Origin: Pseudomonadota bacterium
GTDB taxonomy: Bacteria; Pseudomonadota; Alphaproteobacteria; Rhizobiales; Hyphomicrobiaceae
Direction of reading: 5' to 3'
DNA: 64,000 nt
Assembly (NCBI GenBank): GCA_018242295.1
Contig: JAFECE010000004.1
Coordinates: forward strand, 62,001-126,000
The notes under the pieces were generated by a model. The model was given only the letters and a program-made list of their open reading frames with translations. It had not been told where the DNA came from and searched no databases. Shown here piece after piece: positions 63,898-64,000 of this stretch (positions within the stretch are counted from its first letter, which is position 1; each line of letters starts with the position of its first letter). Position numbers and translations under genes: made by a program.

Positions 63898-64000
63898 ATC
63901 GAAACCTGCGCTCCGATTTCGACGACGCGATCGGTCGGAATGTGAAGATATTCCGTGGCACTCTGCGCTTTGCGCGCGAGCGCTATGAATAGCCGTTCCT
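63894..64000 (-). CDS. kup: Kup potassium transporter, 3' end only
   Basis: The minus strand entering from the right edge encodes FIALARKAQSATEYLHIPTD and RVVEIGAQVSI, then a TGA at 63894. This is the C-terminal end of Kup potassium uptake proteins, with the RVVELGTQVEI-like ending. The rest of the gene lies beyond the window. Confidence 0.8.
   Translation of the reverse strand, partial: ERLFIALARKAQSATEYLHIPTDRVVEIGAQVSI

Noticed and set aside
1-64000. CRISPR arrays, rRNA and tRNA genes
   Set aside because: No regularly spaced repeats, no rRNA-like sequence and no cloverleaf-type sequence with a TTCGA-type arm were noticed on either strand; a covariance search would be decisive for tRNA.

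Overview
The window looks like a stretch of alphaproteobacterial chromosome, probably Hyphomicrobiales. Gene content supports this: Rkp-type capsule lipid genes, KpsE/KpsM/KpsT-type polysaccharide export, a bufferin (DUF2282/DUF692/DUF2063) operon, an AcoR-like regulator beside an aldehyde dehydrogenase, and a SRAP protein starting MCNLY. Taxonomy is inferred from gene families only; no rRNA or tRNA was seen.

Region 1 (about 0.2-37.4 kb) is one large surface-polysaccharide locus. It holds glycosyltransferases at 190, 4671, 13833, 15355, 19818 (a 1738-residue protein with three glycosyltransferase modules), 30071 and 33897. It also holds GDP-mannose 4,6-dehydratase, an FkbM methyltransferase, two paralogous methyltransferases with an added N-terminal domain, and an OafA-type acyltransferase. 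Export parts are an ATP-binding subunit (KpsT type), a permease (KpsM type), two inner-membrane KpsE/Wzz-type chain proteins and a Wza/KpsD-type outer-membrane lipoprotein. Scattered between them is a lipid-like set: an alpha-oxoamine synthase (RkpG/serine palmitoyltransferase type), a short-chain reductase (RkpH type), a GNAT-fold protein coupled to that reductase, and a CDP-alcohol phosphatidyltransferase. I infer that these may build a lipid anchor or special membrane lipid for the polysaccharide. Two proteins (17727 and 31420) belong to a family I cannot name, with a shared GPY-HLPP motif in the C-terminal half.

Region 2 (about 37.6-46.5 kb) is accessory and worn. It has an OmpA-like protein, a frameshifted SRPBCC gene, SRAP fragments, an NRAMP transporter cut at its C-terminus, and a bufferin operon (precursor, thioredoxin, CcdA-like membrane protein, DUF692 enzyme BufB, BufC, secreted protein). 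A DoxX gene and a methyltransferase gene have each lost their 3' ends at a common junction near 46.32 kb.

Region 3 (about 46.5-54.3 kb) holds sulfur and redox functions: an MBL-fold hydrolase with an MFS transporter opposite an ArsR-rhodanese regulator, MsrA, then an ECF42-type sigma factor with its DGPF partner and small VOC, YCII-like, SRPBCC and glutathione transferase genes.

Region 4 (about 54.5-64 kb) holds an acetaldehyde-type dehydrogenase with its regulator and a perfect palindrome between them, an OpgG-type periplasmic glucan protein, a YiiX-type papain-like enzyme, small secreted proteins, a gene-poor stretch with an IS5-type transposase remnant, a tandem repeat, another SRAP fragment, and the 3' end of kup running off the window.
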